A DNA stretch of 64,000 nucleotides. It comes from Bacillus piscicola (GTDB lineage Bacteria; Bacillota; Bacilli; Bacillales; Marinococcaceae). The first letter of the stretch is position 1; each line of letters begins with the position of its first letter. The position numbers and the translations under genes are program-made. The notes beneath the pieces were generated by a model, which had not been told where the DNA came from, searched no databases, and saw nothing but the letters and a program-made list of their open reading frames with translations. The stretch lies in the NCBI RefSeq assembly GCF_022458745.1, contig NZ_JAJJJF010000001.1, positions 1-64,000 on the forward strand, given 5' to 3'. Positions 8,768 through 16,466 of this stretch are shown here, piece by piece.

Positions 8768-9799
8768 ATGAAAAAGCTATTATTATTAATGTTTTTCACT
8801 CTCATGTTAGCAGCATGTAGTCAAAATACAACTGACACTGAAGCAAGCCAAGAGGAGACAATCACCCTGACTTATGCTTTCTTTGCCCCTGAGTCTACGT
8901 TCCCGGCTGTTCAGATGAAGGAGTGGAAAAAGCGCCTCGAAGAAAGAACGGATGGGAAAGTCACAGTAGAGCTTTTTCCTGGTGGGACATTATTAGAAGC
9001 GAATAATATGTTTGAGGGAGTGGAGAACGGTACGGCGGATATTGGTCTGACTACTACAGCATATGAAGCTGGGCGCTTCCCAATGCTTTCCATGTCCTAT
9101 TATTCCTCTGATTTTAAAGATGCCGAGTCAGCCAGTAAAGTAATGGCAGATCTTACGAAAGAGTATCCGCCAGAAACTTTGAAGGATTTTAAAATCATCA
9201 CTACTTTTGCCACAGAACCTTCTTTTATTCAAAGCACTAAACCAATCACCAATTTAGATGATATAAAAGGTAAACAGCTACGGGTGGGAGGAGAAATGAT
9301 ACCAGTGTTAGAATCATTAGGTGCGTCACCAGTTGGAATGACGCAAGCAGAGGTACCAGAAGCTCTGCAGACTGGTATTGTTGACGGTACCGTGTCCTCC
9401 AGAGAAGTTCTAAAAGACACCAAATTAGCAGAAATGGTAGGATATACGACGGACTATCCTCTTGGTGTGTACACTTTCTTTGCGGTGATGTCAAAGGAAA
9501 AGTGGGAGAGTCTTCCTGAAGATGTTCAAAACGTTATTGATGAATTAAATAGTGAGATGACAGAATTTACTGGACAGTATTTGGATCAACATATCCAGGA
9601 TGCTGTTAAATGGAGTAAGGAAAACCATAATCACGAAATTGTTGAACTAACTGATAGTGAAAAGCAGAAGTGGGATAAGCGTTTGCAAGAAGTACAACAG
9701 AAACACTTAGAGGCGTTGAAAAGTGAAGGTTATCCTACCGAAGAGTATTACGACAAAATGCAGGAGTTAATAAAAAAGTACAGTAAAGATAGTGAATAA
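8768..9799 (+). CDS. TRAP transporter solute-binding lipoprotein (DctP family), orphan
   Basis: 343 residues from the ATG at 8768 (AAGGAG seven bases upstream). A lipoprotein signal peptide ends in LMLAACS, so the receptor is membrane-anchored outside the cell. The body has DctP features: FPGGTLLEANNMFEGVENGTADIG near residue 70 and IKGKQLRVGG with the substrate-carboxylate-binding Arg near 175. These receptors deliver organic acids to a DctQ/DctM permease. No permease gene lies nearby; the next DNA is a terminator and an amidase remnant, so the receptor is an orphan here, either relying on a distant permease or left over from a deletion. Confidence 0.88.
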   Translation: MKKLLLLMFFTLMLAACSQNTTDTEASQEETITLTYAFFAPESTFPAVQMKEWKKRLEERTDGKVTVELFPGGTLLEANNMFEGVENGTADIGLTTTAYEAGRFPMLSMSYYSSDFKDAESASKVMADLTKEYPPETLKDFKIITTFATEPSFIQSTKPITNLDDIKGKQLRVGGEMIPVLESLGASPVGMTQAEVPEALQTGIVDGTVSSREVLKDTKLAEMVGYTTDYPLGVYTFFAVMSKEKWESLPEDVQNVIDELNSEMTEFTGQYLDQHIQDAVKWSKENHNHEIVELTDSEKQKWDKRLQEVQQKHLEALKSEGYPTEEYYDKMQELIKKYSKDSE

Positions 9800-9882
9800 T
9801 TCAGGTTTATATTTAGGTGCACATGTAGCATATAGACCATCTGGTGTAAATGAATAAGTGGTCTCCTTGTGGTTTGTGCTCG

Positions 9883-9931
9883 GGGCTGTATCAAAAGGTC
9901 ATAAAAAATAACCTTTTGACAGCCCTTTTTT
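9883..9931 (+). terminator. Rho-independent terminator after the TRAP receptor
   Basis: GGGCTGT and ATCAAAAGGT pair with ACCTTTTGA and ACAGCCC across a short AT loop, followed by TTTTTT. Confidence 0.85.
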
Positions 9932-10204
9932 CAATTCTATAAGATTTATCGTTAAGATTAATTAATACCCTTTCACACAGATGGCTCTTCAGGTTCGCTT
10001 GTCGCGGGCAAGGCTTCAGTTAACCGACGGAAGACCACCATCGGTGGATATTCAGCTCTTGCTTTTCCCACAGGCGTCTCACCTGATCGCCATTCAAAGT
10101 AGTGGAACGAAAAAACAATCCAACATTTTTATTACAAACACACAAAAAAATCGTCTCTTTCGGTACGTAGCAAGCGACTGGAATACGGACTGACCCACCG
10201 GTAA

Positions 10205-10744
10205 ATTGATGTACATGTCCCGCAAGCAGAAGAGGTATTTCCTATAATTCTAACCATTGCCACTGGGGAAGCCGGCTTTTATCATAAGGAACGGATAGAT
10301 AATCACATCGATGAATATGGAAAGTACGTAAAAAGCGTAATGGAAGCAAGTAAAATGATTACTGCTGTTGATTATATCGGTGCCATAGCCAAAAAGAAAC
10401 AGTTAGAAACAATGTTCAATGAGGTGATGAACGACTTGGACCTTCTTCTCACACCTACGTTACCCGCTCTTCCAAAACGAATAGGAGAGGAAGAAGTAAA
10501 GATCAACGGTAAGGTAGAGCCCATCTTTAATTGTATGGTACGCTACACGTCGTATTTCAGTCTTACGGGGCATCCCGCCTTGTCCATGCCTGTCGGTTTG
10601 TCCAAAGAACGTCTCCCTGTGGGAGTGCAGCTTGTCGGTAATAAATGGGAAGAAGCCAAATTATTAAAGATAGCGAGTACCTATGAATCTCGCCATCTAA
10701 GCGACTACCACACCATTGAACCGGGGGAACAGATAAATCTATAA
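10205..10744 (+). pseudogene. Amidase-signature hydrolase, C-terminal fragment
   Basis: About 180 codons remain, open from just after a TAA at 10202. The sequence matches the end of amidase-signature enzymes: GEAGFYH, DYIGAIAKKKQ, LLTPTLPALP, then FSLTGHPALSMPVG and LPVGVQLVG. The whole N-terminal catalytic half (Ser-cisSer-Lys region, GGSSGG) is absent, so it cannot be active. A tempting short start at 10340 is only an internal Met. Bases 9932-10204 hold no supported gene. It fits erosion of the surrounding catabolic cluster. Confidence 0.8.
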
Positions 10745-10899
10745 ACACACGAGCGGATGGACTCTGGATATTTAGAGTGGTGAATTTTAATAGAACAAAT
10801 CCACTTACCCATCTTCTTTATCATGTACCCTATAGAGAAGACACAATAAATGGATACTGTCTCGTAGCTATAGCATAATGACTATAACACCGAATAGCG

Positions 10900-10947
10900 A
10901 ATAACCTATCTCGGCGTGCCCTTCAAAGATACGCGGGATAGGTTATT
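10900..10947. repeat. AACCTATC hairpin, copy 1
   Basis: AATAACCTATC (10900-10910) pairs with GATAGGTTATT (10937-10947). The interior keeps GCGT and ATACGC on its two flanks. Related hairpins occur at 54709, 56089 and 62103. Here it lies between converging units and may act as a terminator in either direction. Confidence 0.65.
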
Positions 10948-10950
10948 ACA

Positions 10951-10988
10951 CTTGAGACAGCAGTTCTATAACGAGCTGCTGTCTCAAG
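10951..10988 (-). terminator. Strong hairpin downstream of the isochorismatase-type gene
   Basis: Perfect 13-bp arms CTTGAGACAGCAG and CTGCTGTCTCAAG with a 12-base loop, ten bases after the minus-strand stop codon. There is no clear T-run, so it may be an mRNA-stabilising or pause hairpin as much as a terminator. Confidence 0.6.
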
Positions 10989-10997
10989 AATGGAGAA

Positions 10998-11660
10998 TTA
11001 TGCTTGTTCGGCTTTTTCGGTTTCTTTCACTTTTTGCATATATTCTTCTGCTGTCATCACGTGAGCCGTGGATCCGCCCAAAACCGTTAGACATACCCGG
11101 TGCACTTCAGCGGCAGGGACCACACCAAACCCGATATCCGCGTAGTCATACGTTCCTGTCACATCGGATAAAAACGCGACCTTGTATCCTCTGTACATCG
11201 CATCTCGCGCAGCAGCAAAGCAGCAGTCTTCGGTGGTCAACCCAACAATGGCAACCGTTTCGATTCCTTTATTCCGTAAAATGATATCCAGGTCAGTACC
11301 GAAAAAAGCGCTGTATCGATGTTTTTTAATAACAGGCTCATTCTCTAATGGCGCCACTTCCGGGTAAATCTCCGTTCCCGGCGTTTCATCAATTAAGCAG
11401 GCTCTTTCCGCAACCGGAGGATAAATCTCACCATACAACCCCATATCCGAACCATCTTCCCGGTGCACATGCGCCGTGTAAATGACCGAAATACCTTTAT
11501 CCCTGGAGAAGTTCAGAACTTCCTTTAGCCTTGGCAAAAACTCCTGCCCCATAGCCGTCTCCAACGGCGCACCAGACGCCATAAAATCATTCTGCATATC
11601 AACAACCAACAAAGCCGTTTTCTTCGGATCAATCTGATTAATTACTAAACCCATACCCAT
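10998..11660 (-). CDS. Isochorismatase-family cysteine hydrolase
   Basis: 220 residues. The catalytic triad of the family is visible: Asp in LLVVDMQNDF (about residue 21), Lys in VIKKHRYSAFFGTDL (about 113) and Cys in GLTTEDCCFAAARDAM (about 148). The usual GxxTxxCVxxTARDA motif is slightly altered but keeps the cysteine. Members hydrolyse carbamates, amides such as nicotinamide or maleamate, or isochorismate; specificity is open. GGGGGA lies directly next to the first ATG and six bases before a second in-frame ATG at 11654, so translation may start at 11654. It is transcribed toward the amidase remnant. Confidence 0.85.
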   Translation of the reverse strand: MGMGLVINQIDPKKTALLVVDMQNDFMASGAPLETAMGQEFLPRLKEVLNFSRDKGISVIYTAHVHREDGSDMGLYGEIYPPVAERACLIDETPGTEIYPEVAPLENEPVIKKHRYSAFFGTDLDIILRNKGIETVAIVGLTTEDCCFAAARDAMYRGYKVAFLSDVTGTYDYADIGFGVVPAAEVHRVCLTVLGGSTAHVMTAEEYMQKVKETEKAEQA

Positions 11661-11878
11661 TCCCCCATTCTATTTAATCATATACTATCGGAATAATCCT
11701 ATTTTGTAAATGGTAGTCAGAAAATATAAAAAATTTAACTCTTAAGATGCTGGTAACAATGATAAGGAATTGTATGATGGATTTATTCTTTCTGTATATC
11801 CAAAGTGAATTGGGAGAGAAACTCTCATGACCGAAATAAAAACATAAATTATAATAAAGACTCCACAATTAACAGCAT

Positions 11879-11906
11879 TTGACAAATGCGTCTCTAATGG
11901 TAAACT
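11879..11906 (+). promoter_or_regulatory. Promoter of the putative toxin mRNA
   Basis: TTGACA (11879-11884), a 16-bp spacer and TAAACT (11901-11906). The predicted start of transcription near 11912 would place GGACCAGCGATGA almost at the RNA 5' end, where it can pair with the 3' region. Confidence 0.6.
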
Positions 11907-11922
11907 AGTTGTCATGGACCAG

Positions 11923-11946
11923 CGATGACCCCAGGAGGGATCATCG
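11923..11946 (+). promoter_or_regulatory. Hairpin burying the Shine-Dalgarno of the small hydrophobic ORF
   Basis: CGATGACCCC (11923-11932) pairs with GGGATCATCG (11937-11946) with one mismatch and a 4-base loop. The stem-loop contains the whole AGGAGGG ribosome site and the first base of the GTG start, so translation should need an unfolding or processing event. Confidence 0.65.
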
Positions 11947-12074
11947 TGAATGAACTAATTATTATTATTCTTATCCAAAAATTAGAAATCAATGTGGGCG
12001 AATTTACAATCAACAATTTTTTTCCGTTAATTGTGTTTTACGCCATGTGTTGTTTTTTTCACAAAAGCAAATAG
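11946..12074 (+). CDS. Small hydrophobic peptide, candidate type I toxin
   Basis: A 42-residue peptide starting at GTG six bases after AGGAGGG. It has a hydrophobic N-terminal stretch (ELIIIILIQ), a second hydrophobic segment (FFPLIVFYAMCCFF) and a basic end (HKSK), the build of membrane-acting type I toxins of the TxpA/BsrG/Fst kind, though I see no close sequence match. Supporting context is its own promoter, a Shine-Dalgarno hairpin, 5'-3' complementarity in the mRNA and a strong 3' hairpin. It is too short for routine gene callers. The antitoxin RNA is not identified. Coding is likely; the toxin role is inferred. Confidence 0.55.
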   Translation: MNELIIIILIQKLEINVGEFTINNFFPLIVFYAMCCFFHKSK

Positions 12075-12097
12075 CTTCTTTTAAAATACATTTCATC

Positions 12098-12134
12098 GCT
12101 GGTCCTTGCTTATAAATATTAAGCAAGGACCAGC
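12098..12134 (+). terminator. 3' hairpin of the toxin mRNA
   Basis: Perfect 15-bp arms GCTGGTCCTTGCTTA and TAAGCAAGGACCAGC with a 7-base loop. The left arm is also complementary to the RNA 5' end (GGACCAGC at 11916), so the two pairings compete. Confidence 0.7.
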
Positions 12135-12403
12135 TTAAATAAATTATAATAACTGATAGGCGATGAGGGGAATTCACCATTTTCAACAGGACTCATGAAT
12201 GATATTTCCGTGAAGCAATTGTATTGAAAAAGACTTGGGTGCTCCATCATTGTCATCTTTGACCGATTAAACGAGGGTGCGCATTTTCAAAAAACTGCCT
12301 TAAATCAACCATTCACCTGACAAGGGGTTGTTTTAAAGGTGGTTTTTTTGTTTTGTAAATAAATTATATAAAATTTAGAGGTGAAAGGTACAATGAAGAA
12401 TGC

Positions 12404-12555
12404 ATGAAAGGTGAGCTTCGTGCCTTGTTTTTATTATCAGGAGATGCTTTATTTGGCGTTTGACAAAGATGTTAATTGATAACTTAGATCATGTTTTAGG
12501 TAAAAAAACAATTGATGACACTTTAAATTTTGGGTATTACAGCTTAATCGATTAA
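12404..12555 (+). pseudogene. Possible frameshifted small ORF
   Basis: An ATG at 12404 opens 19 codons (MKGELRALFLLSGDALFGV) to a stop. A frame-shifted stretch then continues with TKMLIDNLDHVLGKKTIDD to TAA at 12555, just before a terminator. The two read like one small protein broken by a frameshift. No family recognised. Bases 12135-12403 hold no other supported gene. Confidence 0.25.
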
Positions 12556-12564
12556 ATAAATGAG

Positions 12565-12597
12565 TACCTCTAGCTTAAAAGCAGAGGTATTTTTTTT
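12565..12597 (+). terminator. Rho-independent terminator
   Basis: TACCTCT and AGAGGTA arms, an inner AGCTT/AAGC extension, then eight Ts. It ends whatever transcript crosses 12404-12555. Confidence 0.8.
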
Positions 12598-12687
12598 GGT
12601 ACTGCCCGTAACAATTAACAGTAAAAAAGTAATAACAATAAGTGCCAAGCATATCCATTAAATAAACTATATGGGAGCTTGGTAAAA

Positions 12688-13248
12688 TTGCGTTATAAAA
12701 CACACATCGTAAGCTCGTTGACCCTTGGTGCAGGTCTTTCAATTATTTTAAGTTATCCTTTCCATATTGCTTATGTTATTGGGATAAGCTTTGGAAGTTT
12801 ATTACCTGATATTGATGAACCAAAATCTTTCATTGGTAGAAGATCATTTGGTATCGCTAATTATGTAAAAAATAGATACGGTCATCGAGGAGTTACACAT
12901 AGTATATTTGCTTGGATACTTGTTTCATTGATTTCTTTTATTTATCTATCCCCCTTAACAGTAGGGATTTCCTTAGGGTACTTCTTTCATTTATTGGGAG
13001 ACTTTTTCTCAGTACGAAGTATTCCTGTTCTTGCCCCATTTAACACAGACTATGCTAAGCCCCCTTTTGCTTACAAAACAGGAAGTTTAACAGAGGATAT
13101 ACTACTCTACATCTTTACTTTTCTCTTGTTTTATTTTGTTTTTATACTTGGTCAGCTACATATCTATTTGGTTCAATCAACAGCAGAGTTAATTGTTTCA
13201 ACTGTTCATATTTTATTTGAGTTGCTGCATATTATCAATTCTTTATAG
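12688..13248 (+). CDS. DUF457/YdjM-type membrane metal-dependent hydrolase
   Basis: About 186 residues with several membrane segments and the family's metal motifs: LLPDIDEPKS (about residue 46), GHRGVTHSIF (about 72-81) and HLLGDFFS (about 108-115). Members are called inner-membrane metal-dependent hydrolases; their substrate is uncertain, and E. coli YdjM is SOS-regulated. TTG at 12688 lies ten bases after GGGAG; an in-frame TTG at 12679 is too close. It sits 14 bp upstream of the XPB-like helicase gene and is probably cotranscribed, hinting at a link with DNA damage or foreign DNA. Confidence 0.8.
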   Translation: MRYKTHIVSSLTLGAGLSIILSYPFHIAYVIGISFGSLLPDIDEPKSFIGRRSFGIANYVKNRYGHRGVTHSIFAWILVSLISFIYLSPLTVGISLGYFFHLLGDFFSVRSIPVLAPFNTDYAKPPFAYKTGSLTEDILLYIFTFLLFYFVFILGQLHIYLVQSTAELIVSTVHILFELLHIINSL

Positions 13249-13262
13249 AAGGTGGTGGTGAA

Positions 13263-14903
13263 ATGTATATGAAGCCATTAGTTATTCACCCAGAGAGTAG
13301 GAATATTTACGTTTTGGAAGCACTAGATAAAGAGGGGAATGTTGGTCAACAGTTGATAGAGTTTGCAGACTTAATCCAAGCGCCAGAACAAGTTCATACA
13401 TATGCCTTAACTCCTTATGCCCTATGGACGGCAAAGGCGAAAGGGATAGATCCAGAGTATATTATTAGTTTTTTAGAGCAACATTCTCAAAATATAGTAC
13501 CTGAATGGTTTCAGACGGTTATTAAAAAAAATATGAACCACTTTGGAGCATTACAATTTTCAATGAAAGATGATAGTTTGCTATTAAAGGCAAGAACGGA
13601 AGATTTAATAAACGAAATTAAAGCTATTGAAGGGATTCATAGTAAAACTATAGGATACCCAGATTCTAAGACTTTATTGTTTAGAGCTCGTTACAGAAAA
13701 GAGATCAAGAAACTACTTTTCGAACATGAATTATTTGCTAAGGATATTGTTTATGAAATTGGTGAGGAAGTAGATATCACATGCACTGAAAATCAACTAC
13801 TGGACTACCAGCTTGAGGCTGTTAACTCATATTTAACTTATAGTCACCAAGCTGGTGGAAGCGGAACAATAATGATGCCTCCAAACTCTGGGAAAATCAT
13901 AGTGGGAATTAAAATTATTGAGGAATTAAAAACATCTACACTCATTATTACTGAAGATAGACACAGGGCAGAAAAATGGAAGAATGAAATTATCGAAAAA
14001 ACAGATCTTGCTAAGAGTAACATCACACTCTTTAGTAAGGAAGATACAAAATTAAAGCCAATTACAATAGGAACATACGAAACTTTCGCTAAGCATGTAG
14101 ATAATTTGGAAGGATTTGGATTTATAATTTATGATGATGCCCATAACCTTCCTACACCGACGCATGAAAAAACAGCTGATATTCAAGCAAAAAATAAATT
14201 AGCTTTAGCTTCAACTCTTGCAAGGTCTGATGGTAATGGTTATTTTGTTTTAGCATTAATTGGACCAAGGTGGTATGAAGTGCTGTATCGGACGTTAGTA
14301 AATCAAGGCCACCAAGTTCCGGTAAGGTGCATAGAAATCAAAGTTCCTTTACCTAAGAAAGAATGGCGCGAATACGTGGCAAGAGACCGCAAAAAATCAG
14401 TGACTCCGGACACATTAAATTCTAATAAGTACAAGGCACTATCTATTTTATTAAAAAAAGAGAAGGCAAAGCGGTTACTTGTTGTTTCTTTTTTCACTGA
14501 GGTCACTTCGAAATGTAGTGAATTATTTGAAATTGAAACATTGTCAACTCAGTTAGATGAAGAACAGCGTAAATATCTCATAAATGCATTTAACGAAAGA
14601 AAAATTAATAAATTAATATCTCCTTCAAAACTAATTGAAAATATGCCCTTCGAAATGGTTGAAGTAATGATTGCATTATCTCATCAACAGGGATCAGAAA
14701 GAGAGGAATACCTCAGATTGGGTAAGCTATTGCCAGCAGAAGAATGGAAAGAAGAAGCGGTATTATACTCGCTAGTTTCATTAAATACGGATGAAGAAAG
14801 GTATTATTCGAGAAGAAGACGAAGGCTTGTTAATTTTGGATTTCAATATAGAATTCTTACATTCGAGGAAGTAATAAATAGGGGGGAATTTTTTGAATCA
14901 TAA
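13263..14903 (+). CDS. XPB/Ssl2-like superfamily 2 helicase with altered ATPase motifs
   Basis: 546 residues. Residues 1-110 match the N-terminal domain of bacterial XPB-type helicases (PLVIHPESRNIYVLEA, then VHTYALTPYALWTAKAKG). From residue 180 a RecA-like domain follows, with a Walker A-like MPPNSGKI near 203 where the canonical T after GK is replaced by I, and a DEAD-type YDDAH near 289. The second helicase domain is present (LLVVSFFTEV, SEREEYLRLGKLL). XPB helicases remodel DNA in repair; the changed Walker A suggests weakened ATP hydrolysis or a DNA-binding scaffold. The gene overlaps the next by 11 bases. Confidence 0.75.
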   Translation: MYMKPLVIHPESRNIYVLEALDKEGNVGQQLIEFADLIQAPEQVHTYALTPYALWTAKAKGIDPEYIISFLEQHSQNIVPEWFQTVIKKNMNHFGALQFSMKDDSLLLKARTEDLINEIKAIEGIHSKTIGYPDSKTLLFRARYRKEIKKLLFEHELFAKDIVYEIGEEVDITCTENQLLDYQLEAVNSYLTYSHQAGGSGTIMMPPNSGKIIVGIKIIEELKTSTLIITEDRHRAEKWKNEIIEKTDLAKSNITLFSKEDTKLKPITIGTYETFAKHVDNLEGFGFIIYDDAHNLPTPTHEKTADIQAKNKLALASTLARSDGNGYFVLALIGPRWYEVLYRTLVNQGHQVPVRCIEIKVPLPKKEWREYVARDRKKSVTPDTLNSNKYKALSILLKKEKAKRLLVVSFFTEVTSKCSELFEIETLSTQLDEEQRKYLINAFNERKINKLISPSKLIENMPFEMVEVMIALSHQQGSEREEYLRLGKLLPAEEWKEEAVLYSLVSLNTDEERYYSRRRRRLVNFGFQYRILTFEEVINRGEFFES

Positions 14904-16005
14904 AGAAGCCCTTTCACAATTAAGTTACGAACAATTAAATACAATACTCAACAAATTAAAAATAGAACCATTCAAAGGTGCCAGGAAGACATGGATTGCT
15001 AAAGATATAGCAGCATTTTATCAAGATACACAAAAGTTTCACCGAATTATTCCCTTCCTTGGTGATAGAACAATAAATGATTTACTTTTATTTGCACATA
15101 TTAACAAGCCATTAAATGATGAACAAGTACAGTTATTAAACGATTATGGCATATTGATTGAGGGGGAACTTACAGGTGATTTAAAGGATCGTTTAATTCG
15201 CTGGTCAAGGTCAATGTTTGTAAAAACCTTCCCGTTAAAAAGTGAAGAAACTCAACATAGCTTTTTCTTACAATGCATTTTATTACTTCATTATTTTGAA
15301 AGAGAGAATTCAGTAAAGATAACGCAGAGAAAAAATGATAACAATACTCGTCTTCTAACAGAAGAACTGTTTATGGATAAAGAAACAATTTGGAAGGCAA
15401 TAAATGCATTAGTCGTGTCTGGGTTGGTACTAAAAACAAAAAATTTGTATGAACTTAATATTTCAAAATTCACTAAATGGAAAAAGGAGCCGATAAATAC
15501 AGTATTAGAATCATTTTACGAGGAGCAAACGATAAGTCGAGTTTTATTATTTTTGGAGAAAGTTTCGGAGTATCAACAAACTCCTGAAGAGTGGGTTGAT
15601 ATTACGGTTATTTCAAATACATCCGTTGAATTTGACCAAGCAAGACAATTGGGATTAATCCAGGTTCATAAAGATTCAGGAAAGACATATATACAACTAA
15701 TGCCAGAGAGTTGGTATATTACAAAAGAACAATTTCATCCGTTATGGAAAAAAGAATCAATTTTAATATCTGCATCATTTGAAATTTTTGTACCTTACCA
15801 TTTTGACCCATTTATATTATTTGAACTGTTGCCAGTATGCAGGATGAAAGATTCACATTACTTTTTGGTACTCGATATTGATGTGGAGAAGGCAAAGAAT
15901 AATAAAAAAGCATTAAAAGAATTTTATTATACGTTAGTCGGATGCTCTTCAGCCATTCCTGACGTAGTCGATTACGAACTTAAAACCGCAATTGCTGAAT
16001 TGTAA
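14893..16005 (+). CDS. XPB-helicase-associated protein
   Basis: 370 residues starting at TTG six bases after GGGGGG and overlapping the helicase gene, so translation is coupled. The protein starts with a SAP-like or helical segment (SYEQLNTILNKLKIEPFKG), then a winged-helix-like region (residues 125-200, LLTEELFMDKETIWKAINAL). Its C-terminal half resembles the helicase-associated domain seen with bacterial XPB proteins. It has no ATPase motif. Probably a DNA-binding or regulatory subunit of the helicase, comparable in arrangement to the XPB-Bax1 pair of archaea, though no nuclease motif is visible. Confidence 0.6.
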   Translation: MNHKEALSQLSYEQLNTILNKLKIEPFKGARKTWIAKDIAAFYQDTQKFHRIIPFLGDRTINDLLLFAHINKPLNDEQVQLLNDYGILIEGELTGDLKDRLIRWSRSMFVKTFPLKSEETQHSFFLQCILLLHYFERENSVKITQRKNDNNTRLLTEELFMDKETIWKAINALVVSGLVLKTKNLYELNISKFTKWKKEPINTVLESFYEEQTISRVLLFLEKVSEYQQTPEEWVDITVISNTSVEFDQARQLGLIQVHKDSGKTYIQLMPESWYITKEQFHPLWKKESILISASFEIFVPYHFDPFILFELLPVCRMKDSHYFLVLDIDVEKAKNNKKALKEFYYTLVGCSSAIPDVVDYELKTAIAEL

Positions 16006-16062
16006 GAGAAATGCATAGCAGAAGTATAAAAAAGCTGTAAAGCAACCCGCTGAAAGTGTAAC

Positions 16063-16170
16063 TGCTAGACTAAACTTAGCCAGTTACCGGTTGATAGAAT
16101 TGAACACTTTTTTCTAGAATATACTCCGCTTCGATAAGCTATTATATGGCGAAGATATAATGAAAGAATC
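16063..16170. repeat. Dispersed 106-bp repeat, copy 2
   Basis: Matches 3175-3280 in the same orientation, sharing TTGATAGAATTGAACAC and ATACTCCGCT among other blocks. It again directly follows a gene end and precedes a MITE-like element. A weak hairpin with a T-run (about 16171-16211, CAAGG with CTTGG-type pairing) follows and may terminate the helicase operon. Confidence 0.7.
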
Positions 16171-16319
16171 CACTTCAAGGCTGATACAGGCCTCTTGGGG
16201 GTTCTTTTTTTAGTTAACTGCATACAAAGTTTGTTAAAATAAAACTAGTGGAGTTCATTACATTAGTACTTAATTGGATGATAATCAATTTAACAAAACT
16301 CTAAAATAATTATGGACTC

Positions 16320-16450
16320 GTTAATTGTAACGGAAGGCGGCGACTCCGACGGGAAAAGCAACAGCCGAAAATCCCGCAGGAAGCGAACTTTGCTTCCGAG
16401 GAAGTTGAGGCGTTGCCCGCGGAAAGCGTCCGCCTGCAGTGAAAATCAAC
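16320..16450. repeat. MITE-like intergenic element, copy 2
   Basis: A 131-bp copy of the element at 3316, with the same left end (GTTAATTGTAACGGAAGGCG) and right end (CCGCCTGCAGTGAAAATCAAC). It lacks about 65 bp of the internal palindromic section around the CGCGAACGTCC motif, an internal deletion relative to copy 1. Confidence 0.75.
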
Positions 16451-16466
16451 CACTATGCTTAAGTAA

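Noticed and set aside
9981-10193. 70-codon open frame between the TRAP receptor and the amidase remnant
   Set aside because: No ribosome site, unusual composition and no recognisable motif; the region is best read as debris.
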